Origin: Halanaerobium sp051746665
GTDB taxonomy: Bacteria; Bacillota; Halanaerobiia; Halanaerobiales; Halanaerobiaceae
Assembly (NCBI GenBank): GCA_051746665.1
Contig: JBNJFG010000050.1
Location: forward strand, 1 to 16,098
Direction of reading: 5' to 3'
Length of the DNA stretch: 16,098 bases
The notes beneath the pieces are model-generated. The model saw only the letters and a list, made by a program, of their open reading frames with translations. It had not been told where the DNA came from and did not search any database. Below are positions 6,269-14,965 of this stretch, one piece after another; position 1 is the first letter of the stretch; every line of letters starts with the position of its first letter. The translations under genes and the position numbers were made by a program.

Positions 6269-6649
6269 TTAATTCAAAATATATTTAGCTAAAGACCTTT
6301 GGATTTTTAATATATCACTAGACTTTTTACCGAATTTTTTTTCTAGAGGACCAGAAATTCCTGCAACCCATATTTTTAATTCTGCATCTCTATCAAAAGT
6401 CCCTGCTGATTCTATACTAAAATGTCTAATATTTTTATAGGGAACTGAATGATATTCAACTTTTTTCCCAGTTACCCCCTGTTTATCAACTAAAATAAGC
6501 CTTTTATTTGTGAAAACAAAATAATCTCTCAATACTTTATATCCACTTTCTAAATTTTCTCCCTCTATAATTATTTCTTCTAATTCAGCCTCCAACTTTT
6601 CTAAATTCATTTCACCAGCATTACCTAAAATCCCATCTAACAAGCCCAT
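6269..6649 (-). CDS. Bacterial PH-domain protein (bPH_1 / DUF1696 family)
   Basis: The 126-residue protein begins MGLLDGILGN and contains the highly conserved stretch FVFTNKRLILVDKQGVTGKK (residues 44-63), followed by VPYKNIRHFSIE (69-80) and the DAELKIWVAG segment (88-97), all typical of the bPH_1 family. Members fold like eukaryotic PH domains and form ring-shaped oligomers; their cellular role is not settled. There is no signal peptide or membrane segment. GGGGGG 6 nt before the ATG serves as ribosome site. The gene is 49 bp behind the kinase stop and 22 bp ahead of the BMC gene, suggesting co-transcription with both. A functional link to the shell protein is inferred only from this adjacency. 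Confidence 0.9.
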   Translation of the reverse strand: MGLLDGILGNAGEMNLEKLEAELEEIIIEGENLESGYKVLRDYFVFTNKRLILVDKQGVTGKKVEYHSVPYKNIRHFSIESAGTFDRDAELKIWVAGISGPLEKKFGKKSSDILKIQRSLAKYILN

Positions 6650-6698
6650 ATAAATCCCCCCTTATCCATATGATATAACAGATTTCAATAAAATAAAA

Positions 6699-9476
6699 TT
6701 AATATTTTAAATATTCATCTATCATTGAAAATAATTTGTCTTTTTTTATGGGTTTAGTCAAATGATCATCAAATCCTTCACGCAGAGCTCTATCTTTATC
6801 AGAATCTAAAGCATATGCCGTTAGAGCAATTATTTTAGTTTTATCAAGTTTATTTTCTGTTTCCAATTCTCTAATTTTATTTACCGCCTGATAGCCATTC
6901 ATTTCCGGCATTTGAATATCCATTAAAATCAAATCATAACTATTATTCTTGAACTTTTCTAGAGCTTCAAGACCATTTACAGCCATTTCGAAAAAATAAT
7001 CTTTTTTCTGTAAGAATGCTTTAATTAAAAATCTATTATCAGGATTATCTTCTACAACCAGAATTTTTTTATCTTGGTTATCAGCTATATCCGTTCTATT
7101 TTTTTCAACTTTTAACTTACTACTTTTAATATTTTTTTCTTTTTTCTGCTGATGAATTCTTCCTGCTGTCTTTTCCAGCAGTGAAAATAAATCTTTTTTT
7201 CTTATCGGCTTCATCATATAATCATCAATAAAATCCTTATGTGTTTCCAAATATTTATTTTCGAAATCTGAAGAAATAATTATTATTTGTAGATTTTTTA
7301 AACTAAATTTATTTCTTATTTTTTCTGCAGTCTTTAAACCATTCTCTTCTGGCATAAAATTATCCATCAAAATAATTTGATAAGGATTCCCGGCTTCTAT
7401 ACTTTGGGCAACAGCTTCTACTGCTTCTTTACCACTCCGTGCAGTACCAACTTCAGCCCCTTTATCTGCCAGTATTTCTTTCAAAATAAAAATGTTAGTT
7501 GGATTATCATCTACAGTTAAAATTCTCATGTCATTAAACTTTAATATTTTATCATCTTCCTGATTAAGATTATTCTTTGTAATTTTAAAAGGCATTGAAA
7601 AATAAAAAGTACTCCCAAGTTCTGGGCTGCTTCTAAGCCATATTTCCCCTCCCATTAATTCTACTAACTGCTTAGAAATAGTCAGGCCAAGACCTGTTCC
7701 TCCATATTTGCGGGTGCTCGAAGCATCAGCTTGAGTAAAACTATCAAATATCTTCTGTTGTTTTTCTTCTGCTATCCCAATACCTGTATCTTTAACTGCA
7801 AATATTACTTTCTTTTTCCCTTTTTCTGAAAAATCAGTGTCAATTCTCAGATCTAAAAAAACCTGTCCACTTTCTGTAAACTTAACTGCATTTCCAAGTA
7901 AATTAATTAAAATCTGTCTTAAACGGTCTGGATCACCAATTACACATTCTGGAACTTCAGAGGAAATTCTTAACGGCATTTCTAATCCTTTTTTATAAGC
8001 TCTGACAGAAATCATTTCTGCAACATTTTCAACGGTATTTGTTAAATTAAATTCTTTATTTTCCAGTTCTACTTTACCTGATTCAATTTTAGATAGATCA
8101 AGAATATCATTAATTAAAGTTAATAGACTTTCACCTGAATTTTGAAAGATATTAACATATTTTTTTTGCTGCTGACTTAAATTCGTATCCTGCAGCAGTT
8201 CTGCCATTCCAATTATCGAATTCATTGGAGTTCTGATTTCGTGGCTCATTGTTGATAAAAATTCTGATTTTGCTTTTGAAGCCTCTTTAGCCTTATCGCG
8301 AGCTTGTTTTAATTCTATGTTTCTTAACTTTAATTCTTTCGAATATTCTTCTAACTTTTTCAGCGCTTCGACTTTTTCGCTTATATCAACATAGACAATT
8401 TGGGCTAAATTTCTACCGTCTAAGTTAATAGCACTTCCTCTTATTAATACATCTATTGTTGTTCCATCTTTTTTCCTGTATTTTGTTTCAAACTCTAATT
8501 TCTCACCTTTTCTTATCTTATCTAATTTATTATAAATTAAATCCTTATTATCTAAAATTTCGTAATCCTCTATTTTAAGTTCAGCAAATTCTTCTCTAGT
8601 ATAACCAAGCATCTCACAAACAGTATTATTAAACTCAACTGCTTTAGCTGTTTCTGGATTAACTAAAGCTAAACCAAACAATGTCTCATCAAAAATCTTT
8701 TTAAATTTCTTTTCATATTTTTTTCTTTCAGTAATATCAAAATTAACTCCGATTACTTCAACTGCCTTACCACTATCATCTAATACTGGTTTTCCATAAG
8801 CTTTAATGTATTTAAAACTACCAGAATCGGTTTTTATTCTAAATTCATGTTCAAAAATCTTATTATTATCTACTGCCTGCTTAAAAATATCAGAAGTTTC
8901 TTCTCTATCCTCAGGGTAAAGATGTTCAGTCCAGCTTTCATATGAATATTCATCATCATTTTCAATCTCATAAATTTTAAACATATATTCATCCCAGGTT
9001 AACTCATTAGATTTCAAATCTAACTTCCAGACCCCAATTTCTGCAGCACTGGTGGCCAGTTTATATCTTCTGCTTAATTCTTTTTTTTCTTCTTCTAACT
9101 TTTTTCTTTCTGAAATATTACGGGCACTACCTACAATATGTGTAACTTTACCATTTTTTAAAACAGGACTTAATTTAGTTGACCATACTTTTTTACCGCT
9201 GGGTAAATCTAAAACTTCTTCATAAGTAATAGTTTCTTTTTGATCCAGACATTTTTGATAGCGTTTTTTTACTTCATTTCCCATTTTATCTCCCAGAACT
9301 TCTACAGGGGTTTTACCAGCAATTTCTTCTGTTTTCATGCCTGTTAAATTCTCATGAGTAGGATTTAGCTTAAGAAAGCGGAATTCTTTATTTTCGTCTA
9401 CCTCCATTATAAAAAGAGCATCCTGAGTATTATTAAATACAATTTCATATTCTTTTTCTAAATTAAAATCAGCCAA
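6699..9476 (-). CDS. Soluble hybrid histidine kinase, three PAS and two receiver domains
   Basis: The 925-residue protein has no membrane segment, so it senses an internal or diffusible cue. In order: PAS at about 10-125, PAS (PAS_3 type, YEIENDDEYS and HLYPEDREE) at 140-252, PAS at 258-370, a coiled coil at 370-405, HisKA with SHEIRTP and H412, HATPase with N525/N529, DTGIGI (563-568) and GGTGLGL (592-598), then receiver 1 (D656, D657, phosphoacceptor D705, K756) and receiver 2 (E809, D810, phosphoacceptor D853, K908). Both receivers look functional. It has no HPt domain of its own; a separate HPt gene lies 13 bp upstream, so phosphate can pass from H412 to a receiver to that protein. The start is TTG (9476-9474) with AGGGAG 7 nt before it. 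The ligand of the PAS domains is unknown. Confidence 0.93.
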   Translation of the reverse strand: MADFNLEKEYEIVFNNTQDALFIMEVDENKEFRFLKLNPTHENLTGMKTEEIAGKTPVEVLGDKMGNEVKKRYQKCLDQKETITYEEVLDLPSGKKVWSTKLSPVLKNGKVTHIVGSARNISERKKLEEEKKELSRRYKLATSAAEIGVWKLDLKSNELTWDEYMFKIYEIENDDEYSYESWTEHLYPEDREETSDIFKQAVDNNKIFEHEFRIKTDSGSFKYIKAYGKPVLDDSGKAVEVIGVNFDITERKKYEKKFKKIFDETLFGLALVNPETAKAVEFNNTVCEMLGYTREEFAELKIEDYEILDNKDLIYNKLDKIRKGEKLEFETKYRKKDGTTIDVLIRGSAINLDGRNLAQIVYVDISEKVEALKKLEEYSKELKLRNIELKQARDKAKEASKAKSEFLSTMSHEIRTPMNSIIGMAELLQDTNLSQQQKKYVNIFQNSGESLLTLINDILDLSKIESGKVELENKEFNLTNTVENVAEMISVRAYKKGLEMPLRISSEVPECVIGDPDRLRQILINLLGNAVKFTESGQVFLDLRIDTDFSEKGKKKVIFAVKDTGIGIAEEKQQKIFDSFTQADASSTRKYGGTGLGLTISKQLVELMGGEIWLRSSPELGSTFYFSMPFKITKNNLNQEDDKILKFNDMRILTVDDNPTNIFILKEILADKGAEVGTARSGKEAVEAVAQSIEAGNPYQIILMDNFMPEENGLKTAEKIRNKFSLKNLQIIIISSDFENKYLETHKDFIDDYMMKPIRKKDLFSLLEKTAGRIHQQKKEKNIKSSKLKVEKNRTDIADNQDKKILVVEDNPDNRFLIKAFLQKKDYFFEMAVNGLEALEKFKNNSYDLILMDIQMPEMNGYQAVNKIRELETENKLDKTKIIALTAYALDSDKDRALREGFDDHLTKPIKKDKLFSMIDEYLKY

Positions 9477-9489
9477 AACACCACTCCCT

Positions 9490-9795
9490 TTATTTTTCTT
9501 TATAAATTATTTCTATATTTTCCAGATATTTTTTTAATTCATTTATCAAATTTTTGATTTTATGATCATTTTTTAATTCAGCCGCTTGTTCAATCTGACT
9601 TCCTATTTCGGTTAAATAGTCAAAACCATAACCACCACCAGAACCTTTCATACTATGACCAATAATTCTGATCTGATCAAACTCTGATTTTTTTAATAAT
9701 TTTTCTAACTTTTTTATATCTTCTTCTCTGTTTTCCAAAAATTGTGGAATTAAAAATTCAAGATCTGAATCAATATAAACTTTATTTTTTGACAT
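9490..9795 (-). CDS. HPt phosphotransfer protein
   Basis: This 101-residue protein is a histidine phosphotransfer domain. The conserved stretch reads IIGHSMKGSGGGYGF, with H47 as the phosphorylated residue, in a four-helix bundle; the next helices carry IGSQIEQAAE. The open frame extends 41 codons upstream into the diguanylate cyclase gene, but the real start is the ATG at 9795: GGAG (9807-9804) lies 8 nt before it and the domain begins right after. The gene lies between the receiver-GGDEF gene (49 bp) and the hybrid kinase (13 bp), which lacks an HPt domain. The likely role is to carry phosphate from the kinase receivers to the receiver-GGDEF protein and the single receiver encoded upstream. 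Confidence 0.9.
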   Translation of the reverse strand: MSKNKVYIDSDLEFLIPQFLENREEDIKKLEKLLKKSEFDQIRIIGHSMKGSGGGYGFDYLTEIGSQIEQAAELKNDHKIKNLINELKKYLENIEIIYKEK

Positions 9796-9844
9796 TTTAG
9801 CAGCTCCTTTTTTAAAGCTAATTTTCAAATTTAATCTTAGTTTA

Positions 9845-10840
9845 CTAAAATCTCTGATATACTGTCTGATTTTTACCATTTTCTTTAGCTTGATAAAGTG
9901 CCTGATCTGTCTGATCAATAAAAGAATTAATTAACTGCTGATCAATTTCTTTTTCTGTACAAATGCTGCTAACCCCTAAACTGACTGTTACATATTCAGC
10001 AGTAACAGAATTTTTATGTTCCAGCTCCAGATTCATAATTCCTTTTCGAATATCTTCTGCAATTTTTAGAGCGCCTTCTTTGTCTGTATCAGGCAGAATA
10101 ACAGCAAATTCTTCTCCACCATAACGAGCTGCAAAGTCAGCTGCTCTTTTGGTGTTTTCAGTTAAAATTGAAGCTACTTTCTTTAAACATTCATCTCCCT
10201 GTTGATGACCATAAGTATCATTATATGCTTTAAAATTATCAATATCGATCATAATTAAAGATAGTGGATTATTTTCTCGTTTTGATCTTTTTAATTCGTT
10301 TTTTAGTGTTCTATCAAATAAGCGCCTATTAGAAATATCAGTTAGACCATCTACTAATGCCATCTTTTCTAATTTTTTATTCATTTCTTTTAATTCTTTA
10401 GAAAGTTCAAGCAGTTCTTTTTCTCTTTCAATTCTTGCTTTTGTTTCTTTTCTTAATCGAATTGCAGAATTAACTCTAACTACAAATTCTATTTTTTTAA
10501 TTGGCTTTTTTATATAATCCATCGCTCCTGCCTCAAAAGCCTCCTTTAAATAATCAGATTCTTTTTGAGCAGTAATCATAATAATTGGAATCTCCTGATA
10601 GGCATTATTTCTTTTTACTTTTCTGCAAATATCAATTCCATTTTCTTCTCCCAAAACTATATCCAAAATTATTAAATCAATTATAGGATCAGTTTTTAAG
10701 TCATTAATATTTAATAATTCATAAGTTTTTTTAGCTGTATCTGTAAAATAGATTTTATCAACTTCTAATTTTCTTAAATAATTTTCTAAAAGCATTCTTA
10801 CATCCTGATCATCATCAACAATTAAAATATTAATCTCCAT
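9845..10840 (-). CDS. Response regulator diguanylate cyclase (receiver-GGDEF)
   Basis: The 331-residue protein has an N-terminal receiver (residues 3-125: acidic pair D10, D11, phosphoacceptor D60 in LIILDIVLGEENG, K111) joined by a helical linker (130-160) to a GGDEF domain (161-331). It is a PleD/WspR-like enzyme predicted to make c-di-GMP from two GTP. The active-site signature is GGEEF (241-245), a catalytically competent variant. RAAD five residues before it is an intact inhibitory I-site, so product feedback is expected. Phosphorylation of the receiver, probably through the HPt protein, should promote active dimers. The ATG at 10840 follows an in-frame GTG; the ribosome site is weak (AAAAGG overlaps closely), so translation may be coupled to the glycosyltransferase ending 17 bp upstream. 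Confidence 0.92.
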   Translation of the reverse strand: MEINILIVDDDQDVRMLLENYLRKLEVDKIYFTDTAKKTYELLNINDLKTDPIIDLIILDIVLGEENGIDICRKVKRNNAYQEIPIIMITAQKESDYLKEAFEAGAMDYIKKPIKKIEFVVRVNSAIRLRKETKARIEREKELLELSKELKEMNKKLEKMALVDGLTDISNRRLFDRTLKNELKRSKRENNPLSLIMIDIDNFKAYNDTYGHQQGDECLKKVASILTENTKRAADFAARYGGEEFAVILPDTDKEGALKIAEDIRKGIMNLELEHKNSVTAEYVTVSLGVSSICTEKEIDQQLINSFIDQTDQALYQAKENGKNQTVYQRF

Positions 10841-10857
10841 CACCTTTTCTCACAGTT

Positions 10858-12279
10858 TTAATCATTTGAAAAATTTTTTCGTTTTTGACTACCCCAGCTT
10901 TCTTTTTTCAAAATCAAATCAATTATTCCAAACAAACGCCAAATTGTATGCAGCTGTTTGTAACCTAAATTTTCTAAAAACGCATATAAAATTAAAGTTA
11001 GTTTTTCACTTAATTTATCATATTTGTGAAAGGTCATTTCTTCAAAAAGCAAAGAAATTATTGATAATAAAATCCCCATTAAAATAGCTGTAATAAAAAA
11101 GAGTACGGCAACTGAAGGAATTCCTGACTGTATAAATATAGTTAAAATTATAGCTAAATAGCCAAGAGTTTCGAAAACTGGTCCTAAAAATTCTACAAAA
11201 AAGTAAAAAGGGTAAGTAAATAAGCCAAGCAGCCCATAATCTTTATTAAAAAATAGTTCTTTATTCATTAATAAGCTCTGACCTAAACCACGCTGCCACC
11301 GTCTCCGTTGATTGGAAAGAGTCTGAAGATCCTCTGGAACTTGAGTCCAGCAGACTGGATCAGGAAAGAAAACAACCCTATATTCTCTTCCGGATTCTTT
11401 CATCGTTCTATTTAGTTTAAGCACCAGCTCCATGTCTTCTCCAACTGTATCAGTACTGTAACCACCGGCTTTAATTAAATGTTTGCGCTTAAAAACTCCA
11501 AAAGCACCAGAAATAATAAGCAAACTATCCAGAGCCGCCCAGCCAACACGACCAAACAAAAAGGCGCGCAAATATTCTAAAACCTGAATTCTAACTATAG
11601 ATTTTTTAGCTAATCTAACTTTTTTCACCTGTCCGCCTCTAATATCACAGTTGTTCGCAACTCTGATGGTTCCACCTGCAGCAACTACTCTCCAATCTCT
11701 AGAAAATGGTTCTATAATTTTCAAAAGGGCATGATCATCAATTAAGGAATCTGCATCTATATTACAAACCAGAGGAAACTGGGCAATATTTATGCCTGCA
11801 TTTAAAGCATCAGCTTTACCCCCATTTTCTTTATCGACTACAACCAGATTAGGATAATCAGCTGAATCATAGACCTCTCTTACCTGTTGAGTTTCTATAT
11901 CTTTTCTATAACTTCTGCTTGAAATAACTAAATTAAATTTATCTTTTAATTCGTTTATAGTATTATCTTGAGATCCATCATTAACAATCACAACTTCGTA
12001 TTCAGGATACTGCAGCGAAAGAATTGAAATTACATTATCTACAATAGTTAACTCCTCATTATAGGCAGGAATTATAATTGAAACTGGTTTATAAAATTCA
12101 CTCTGAAACATATTTTCAAACTCAATTGTTTCCCGCGCACTCCAGTATTTTCTAATTGAAAAAAAGGCTTTAATATTCAAGAATAAGTAAGTTCCATTAA
12201 CCAAAAAGAAATATACAACAGCAAAATAATCAAATATAAGTAAAATATAATAAAAATTATCCACTCTCTGCTTCACCAA
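10858..12279 (-). CDS. Family 2 glycosyltransferase, PgaC/BcsA-like polysaccharide synthase
   Basis: The 473-residue membrane enzyme is a processive GT2 synthase. After an N-terminal membrane helix (about 9-36) comes the catalytic domain: IPAYNEE (70-76), VNDGSQD with D101, NIDAD with D175 and D177, the acceptor-site GED (280-282) and QRRRW (324-328, the QxxRW motif). Membrane helices follow at about 349-383 and 387-412, then the YKQLHTIWRL segment (440-449) usual in PgaC-like enzymes. It should polymerise a nucleotide sugar and pass the chain through the inner membrane. The sugar cannot be read from the sequence. There is no PilZ domain. The TTG at 12279, 9 nt after a GGAG, makes a 23-bp overlap with the HEAT gene; GTG at 12276 or 12264 are alternatives. 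E. coli yaiP, next to yaiO, is a comparable pairing. Confidence 0.9.
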   Translation of the reverse strand: MVKQRVDNFYYILLIFDYFAVVYFFLVNGTYLFLNIKAFFSIRKYWSARETIEFENMFQSEFYKPVSIIIPAYNEELTIVDNVISILSLQYPEYEVVIVNDGSQDNTINELKDKFNLVISSRSYRKDIETQQVREVYDSADYPNLVVVDKENGGKADALNAGINIAQFPLVCNIDADSLIDDHALLKIIEPFSRDWRVVAAGGTIRVANNCDIRGGQVKKVRLAKKSIVRIQVLEYLRAFLFGRVGWAALDSLLIISGAFGVFKRKHLIKAGGYSTDTVGEDMELVLKLNRTMKESGREYRVVFFPDPVCWTQVPEDLQTLSNQRRRWQRGLGQSLLMNKELFFNKDYGLLGLFTYPFYFFVEFLGPVFETLGYLAIILTIFIQSGIPSVAVLFFITAILMGILLSIISLLFEEMTFHKYDKLSEKLTLILYAFLENLGYKQLHTIWRLFGIIDLILKKESWGSQKRKNFSND

Positions 12280-13351
12280 CCTTTAAATCTCCAGCGTGAT
12301 CTAAAATATAAATTCCCATCTCATAGCCAGGCCGCTTATTTTTTACAATATCAATTAAAAGTTCTTCATTACCCAACTCAAAAATAGCTAAAGCGGCATA
12401 ATAACGTACCCACCATTTTTGATCAGTAAGTAATTGTTTTAACTCTAAAAGGTAATTACTATCTTTAATTTCTGCTATATAACGAGCTGTCTGGCTTCTT
12501 ACTACCCAACTATCATGATCTAAATAGGGAGTTAAATCTTTATCAATTGGATATTCAATTTTTACTAAAGCTTTAAAAATATGAATTAATACTTCCTCGT
12601 TATATTCCACATCTAAAATAGAAACCATAATTTCTACTCCAGGAACAAACCGGAAATATCCAAAAATATCAAAAAACAAAGAAAGACTTTGATATTCAGG
12701 AACTCCTAAGATTTCTTCTAAATTATTTTCTGCAAAAAAATTATTTTCTAAAAGGCTTTTAATTTGATAGCAGCTTTCTTCTCCAAAACGAATTAAAATC
12801 TCTGTCAGCGCCTCAAAGGTAAAGCTACTCTCTTTTAAAACTGTTTTTAAAACCTCAAAAAATAATTCTTGTTCTCCTATATCAGCAATAGCCCAAATAC
12901 TTGCTGTCATTAGATTTTTATCATTTGAATTTAAGTATTCCTTCAATAACGGCAAAGCTCTTTTTTCACCAAGTTTTCCCAAAAAGGCTGCTGCTTTAAT
13001 TTTTTCTTCGCGATTTCCTTTTTCAAGTTTTTGCAAAAAGAAATCAACCATTTTATTTTTTTGAGTTAATTTTTTTAGTTTTTCGAAATTATTACCTTTT
13101 AAATTTTTTAGGTAAGGTTTCAAGAAATCATATAAGTGAAAATAGCTGTCATTCATTGCTGCTGCGGCTTCTTCCAAATCTATATCATTATCAAGATACT
13201 GAAATAAAAAAATTTCCCACTTTTCTTTTTTTTGCTTAAAAATCTTATCTCTTCTTTTATGTAAGATATGGTAAGTAATGATAATTAAAACTATTGTCAT
13301 AATCAGTAAAAATAGGGCACCTGAAAAATAATAGAGATATTTTAACATCAT
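12257..13351 (-). CDS. Membrane-anchored HEAT-repeat protein
   Basis: The 364-residue protein starts with a single membrane helix (about residues 6-30, SGALFLLIMTIVLIIITYHI) followed by positive residues (HKRRDK), placing the rest in the cytoplasm. The remainder is helical with HEAT/PBS-lyase-type repeats, clearest at 115-140 (AAAFLGKLGEKRALPLLKEY), 145-170 (ASIWAIADIGEQ), 278-308 (DSWVVRSQTARYIAEI) and 309-338 (KWWVRYYAALAIFELG). HEAT repeats are protein-docking scaffolds. Its gene overlaps the preceding receiver gene by one base (TGATG) and the following synthase by 23 bp, so stoichiometric production and contact with both is a reasonable inference. It may act as adaptor between receiver signalling and the synthase. 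The start could be ATG 13351 or 13348; no good ribosome site is seen, in line with coupling. Confidence 0.82.
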   Translation of the reverse strand: MMLKYLYYFSGALFLLIMTIVLIIITYHILHKRRDKIFKQKKEKWEIFLFQYLDNDIDLEEAAAAMNDSYFHLYDFLKPYLKNLKGNNFEKLKKLTQKNKMVDFFLQKLEKGNREEKIKAAAFLGKLGEKRALPLLKEYLNSNDKNLMTASIWAIADIGEQELFFEVLKTVLKESSFTFEALTEILIRFGEESCYQIKSLLENNFFAENNLEEILGVPEYQSLSLFFDIFGYFRFVPGVEIMVSILDVEYNEEVLIHIFKALVKIEYPIDKDLTPYLDHDSWVVRSQTARYIAEIKDSNYLLELKQLLTDQKWWVRYYAALAIFELGNEELLIDIVKNKRPGYEMGIYILDHAGDLKVGEAESG

Positions 13352-13722
13352 CAATTAGCCAGCATTTTCTTGAGCCGGAGCAGCAGTTCATCTGGCCTAA
13401 AAGGTTTGGTTAAATAATCATCAGCCCCAGCATTTAGGCCTTGCAGAATATCTTCTTCCTGACTTTTAGCCGAAAGAACTAAGACTGGAATTTTTATATC
13501 TTCTTCTCTAATTTTTTTTAAAATCTGCATTCCATCCAAGACCGGCAGCATCAGATCAAGAACTAAAGCATCATAATCAACTGATTTTATCTCTTCTAAA
13601 ACTTCATCTCCTTCTTCAATAATCTTAATTTCATAATTTTCTTTCTCAAATTTATAAGCTATTAAACGGGAGATTGACTGATCATCTTCTGCAATTAAAA
13701 TCTTATCTTTTTTTTCTTTCAT
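13351..13722 (-). CDS. Single-domain response regulator
   Basis: The 123-residue protein is a lone receiver domain with every key residue: acidic E12, D13 and D14, phosphoacceptor D56 in LVLDLMLP, S84 and K106 in YLTKPF. The sequence style (SAKSQEEDILQGLNAGADDYLTKPF) is that of OmpR-family receivers, but the protein ends directly after helix 5, with no DNA-binding output domain. It must act by binding a partner or as a phosphate sink. The one-base overlap with the HEAT gene points to that protein as partner. AGGTGA sits 9 nt before the ATG. Its phosphodonor is probably the HPt protein or the hybrid kinase in the same cluster; this is inferred. Confidence 0.92.
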   Translation of the reverse strand: MKEKKDKILIAEDDQSISRLIAYKFEKENYEIKIIEEGDEVLEEIKSVDYDALVLDLMLPVLDGMQILKKIREEDIKIPVLVLSAKSQEEDILQGLNAGADDYLTKPFRPDELLLRLKKMLAN

Positions 13723-13743
13723 AAAAATTAATCACCTACTTTA

Positions 13744-14913
13744 TTATTTTAAATCCATTCTAAAATCTAAATTAGATACTTTTTCAGTATTGAACCATAA
13801 GTTTAAGCTGCTTAAATCAAATTTATTTCCAGAAAATACATCAGAAAACTCAAATCCTACCTTAAAAACATAATCTCCGTTTTCATAATGACTGAGCGCT
13901 AGATTTAAAAGATAATTATCTCTGGGATAATAAAAATCAATATGTTGGGCAAAGTCTCCAATAAAATCAGAATCATCATGCCTGGAAGTGTTTTTTAAAA
14001 CCATAATAGTTTTTTCAAATCTGTGTTCATATTCTAACTCAAGAATCTGATAATCTGAATTATCATTATCTTTAATTAGATTAAAATTAATGCCCCATAA
14101 ATTATTATTATCAACTAAATGGTCAAAACTATTGTTTAATTCATATTTATCTTTGCTGCCACCATTATAGAAAACAAATTCTGAACTGAAAAAATTATCT
14201 TTAGCTATAAAAGGACTGCTTGTTTCTACTTCTGACTTAAAGACAAAATTAGATTCATCTTCAAAATAATTAATCCCTGTCGAAGTTTTTAAATTAATGC
14301 CATCCCGCAGCAGTTTTTCAATACCAAAAGTTAATTCTAGATCTTCTTTATTATCATCAGAATAAACAGCTCGGCCTTCAAGATACAAAATAGCTTTAAT
14401 TTCTCCCTTAATTCTATTTAAAGATTCTTGATATTCAGCTTTCAACTCAGCAGATTCAGCTTTTGCTATTGCATTTTCAATCAAGCTTTGTGCTTTAAAA
14501 TAATTCTGCTGCCATTCTGCATGTTTTGATAAAAGAGCTGTTCGTTCTGAAGAGTATTTAATGTTTTGTGCTTTTTTTATAATTTTTTCTGCTTTTTCAA
14601 ACTCTCGCTGCCAGCCATAAATTCTCCCCAGTTGATTATATGTATCTAAACGATTGGGATTAGATTCAACTAACTCTAAAAGTACAGCTTCTGCCCGAGC
14701 ATATTCTCCGTTCCAGCTCAGTAAAAGACCTTTATAAAATTTAAGATCTGAATTTGAATTTATGTTATTATCCTCTAAAAGCTGTAATGCCTCACCTGTT
14801 TTTCCCTGGTTAACTAAAGTTTGTATCTCTTCTAGGGTAGGACCTGCAGCTAATAAAAAGCTTGAGCTGATAAGTAGTATAAAAAGAGTTATAATGATTA
14901 TTTTTTTAAGCAT
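13744..14913 (-). CDS. Exported TPR protein with C-terminal YaiO-like outer-membrane barrel
   Basis: The 389-residue protein has a Sec signal peptide (residues 1-23, KK then a hydrophobic core, cleavage near LLAA). Residues 26-170 form TPR-like helix pairs (GKTGEALQLLEDN, GEYARAEAVLLELVESNPN, REFEKAEKIIKKAQ). Residues 175-389 alternate polar and hydrophobic in short strands rich in Tyr, Phe and Asn (LYLEGRAVYSDD, FFSSEFVFYNGG, YLLNLALSHYENGDYVFKVG), as expected for a YaiO-type beta barrel. The same TPR plus barrel design exports polymer in PgaA and BcsC. Here it probably carries the product of the GT2 synthase across an outer membrane. AGAGGTGG 9 nt before the ATG is the ribosome site. The barrel assignment rests on pattern, and the last residue is Lys, not the usual aromatic. 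Confidence 0.75.
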   Translation of the reverse strand: MLKKIIIITLFILLISSSFLLAAGPTLEEIQTLVNQGKTGEALQLLEDNNINSNSDLKFYKGLLLSWNGEYARAEAVLLELVESNPNRLDTYNQLGRIYGWQREFEKAEKIIKKAQNIKYSSERTALLSKHAEWQQNYFKAQSLIENAIAKAESAELKAEYQESLNRIKGEIKAILYLEGRAVYSDDNKEDLELTFGIEKLLRDGINLKTSTGINYFEDESNFVFKSEVETSSPFIAKDNFFSSEFVFYNGGSKDKYELNNSFDHLVDNNNLWGINFNLIKDNDNSDYQILELEYEHRFEKTIMVLKNTSRHDDSDFIGDFAQHIDFYYPRDNYLLNLALSHYENGDYVFKVGFEFSDVFSGNKFDLSSLNLWFNTEKVSNLDFRMDLK

Positions 14914-14965
14914 TTGGCAAAACCACCTCTAATCTAAACTAAATAATTTAAATTGCATTTAAAAT

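Noticed and set aside
9796..9918. Longer N-terminus for the HPt protein
   Set aside because: It lies mostly over the end of the cyclase gene in another frame, is not part of the HPt fold, and the ATG at 9795 has a well-placed GGAG.
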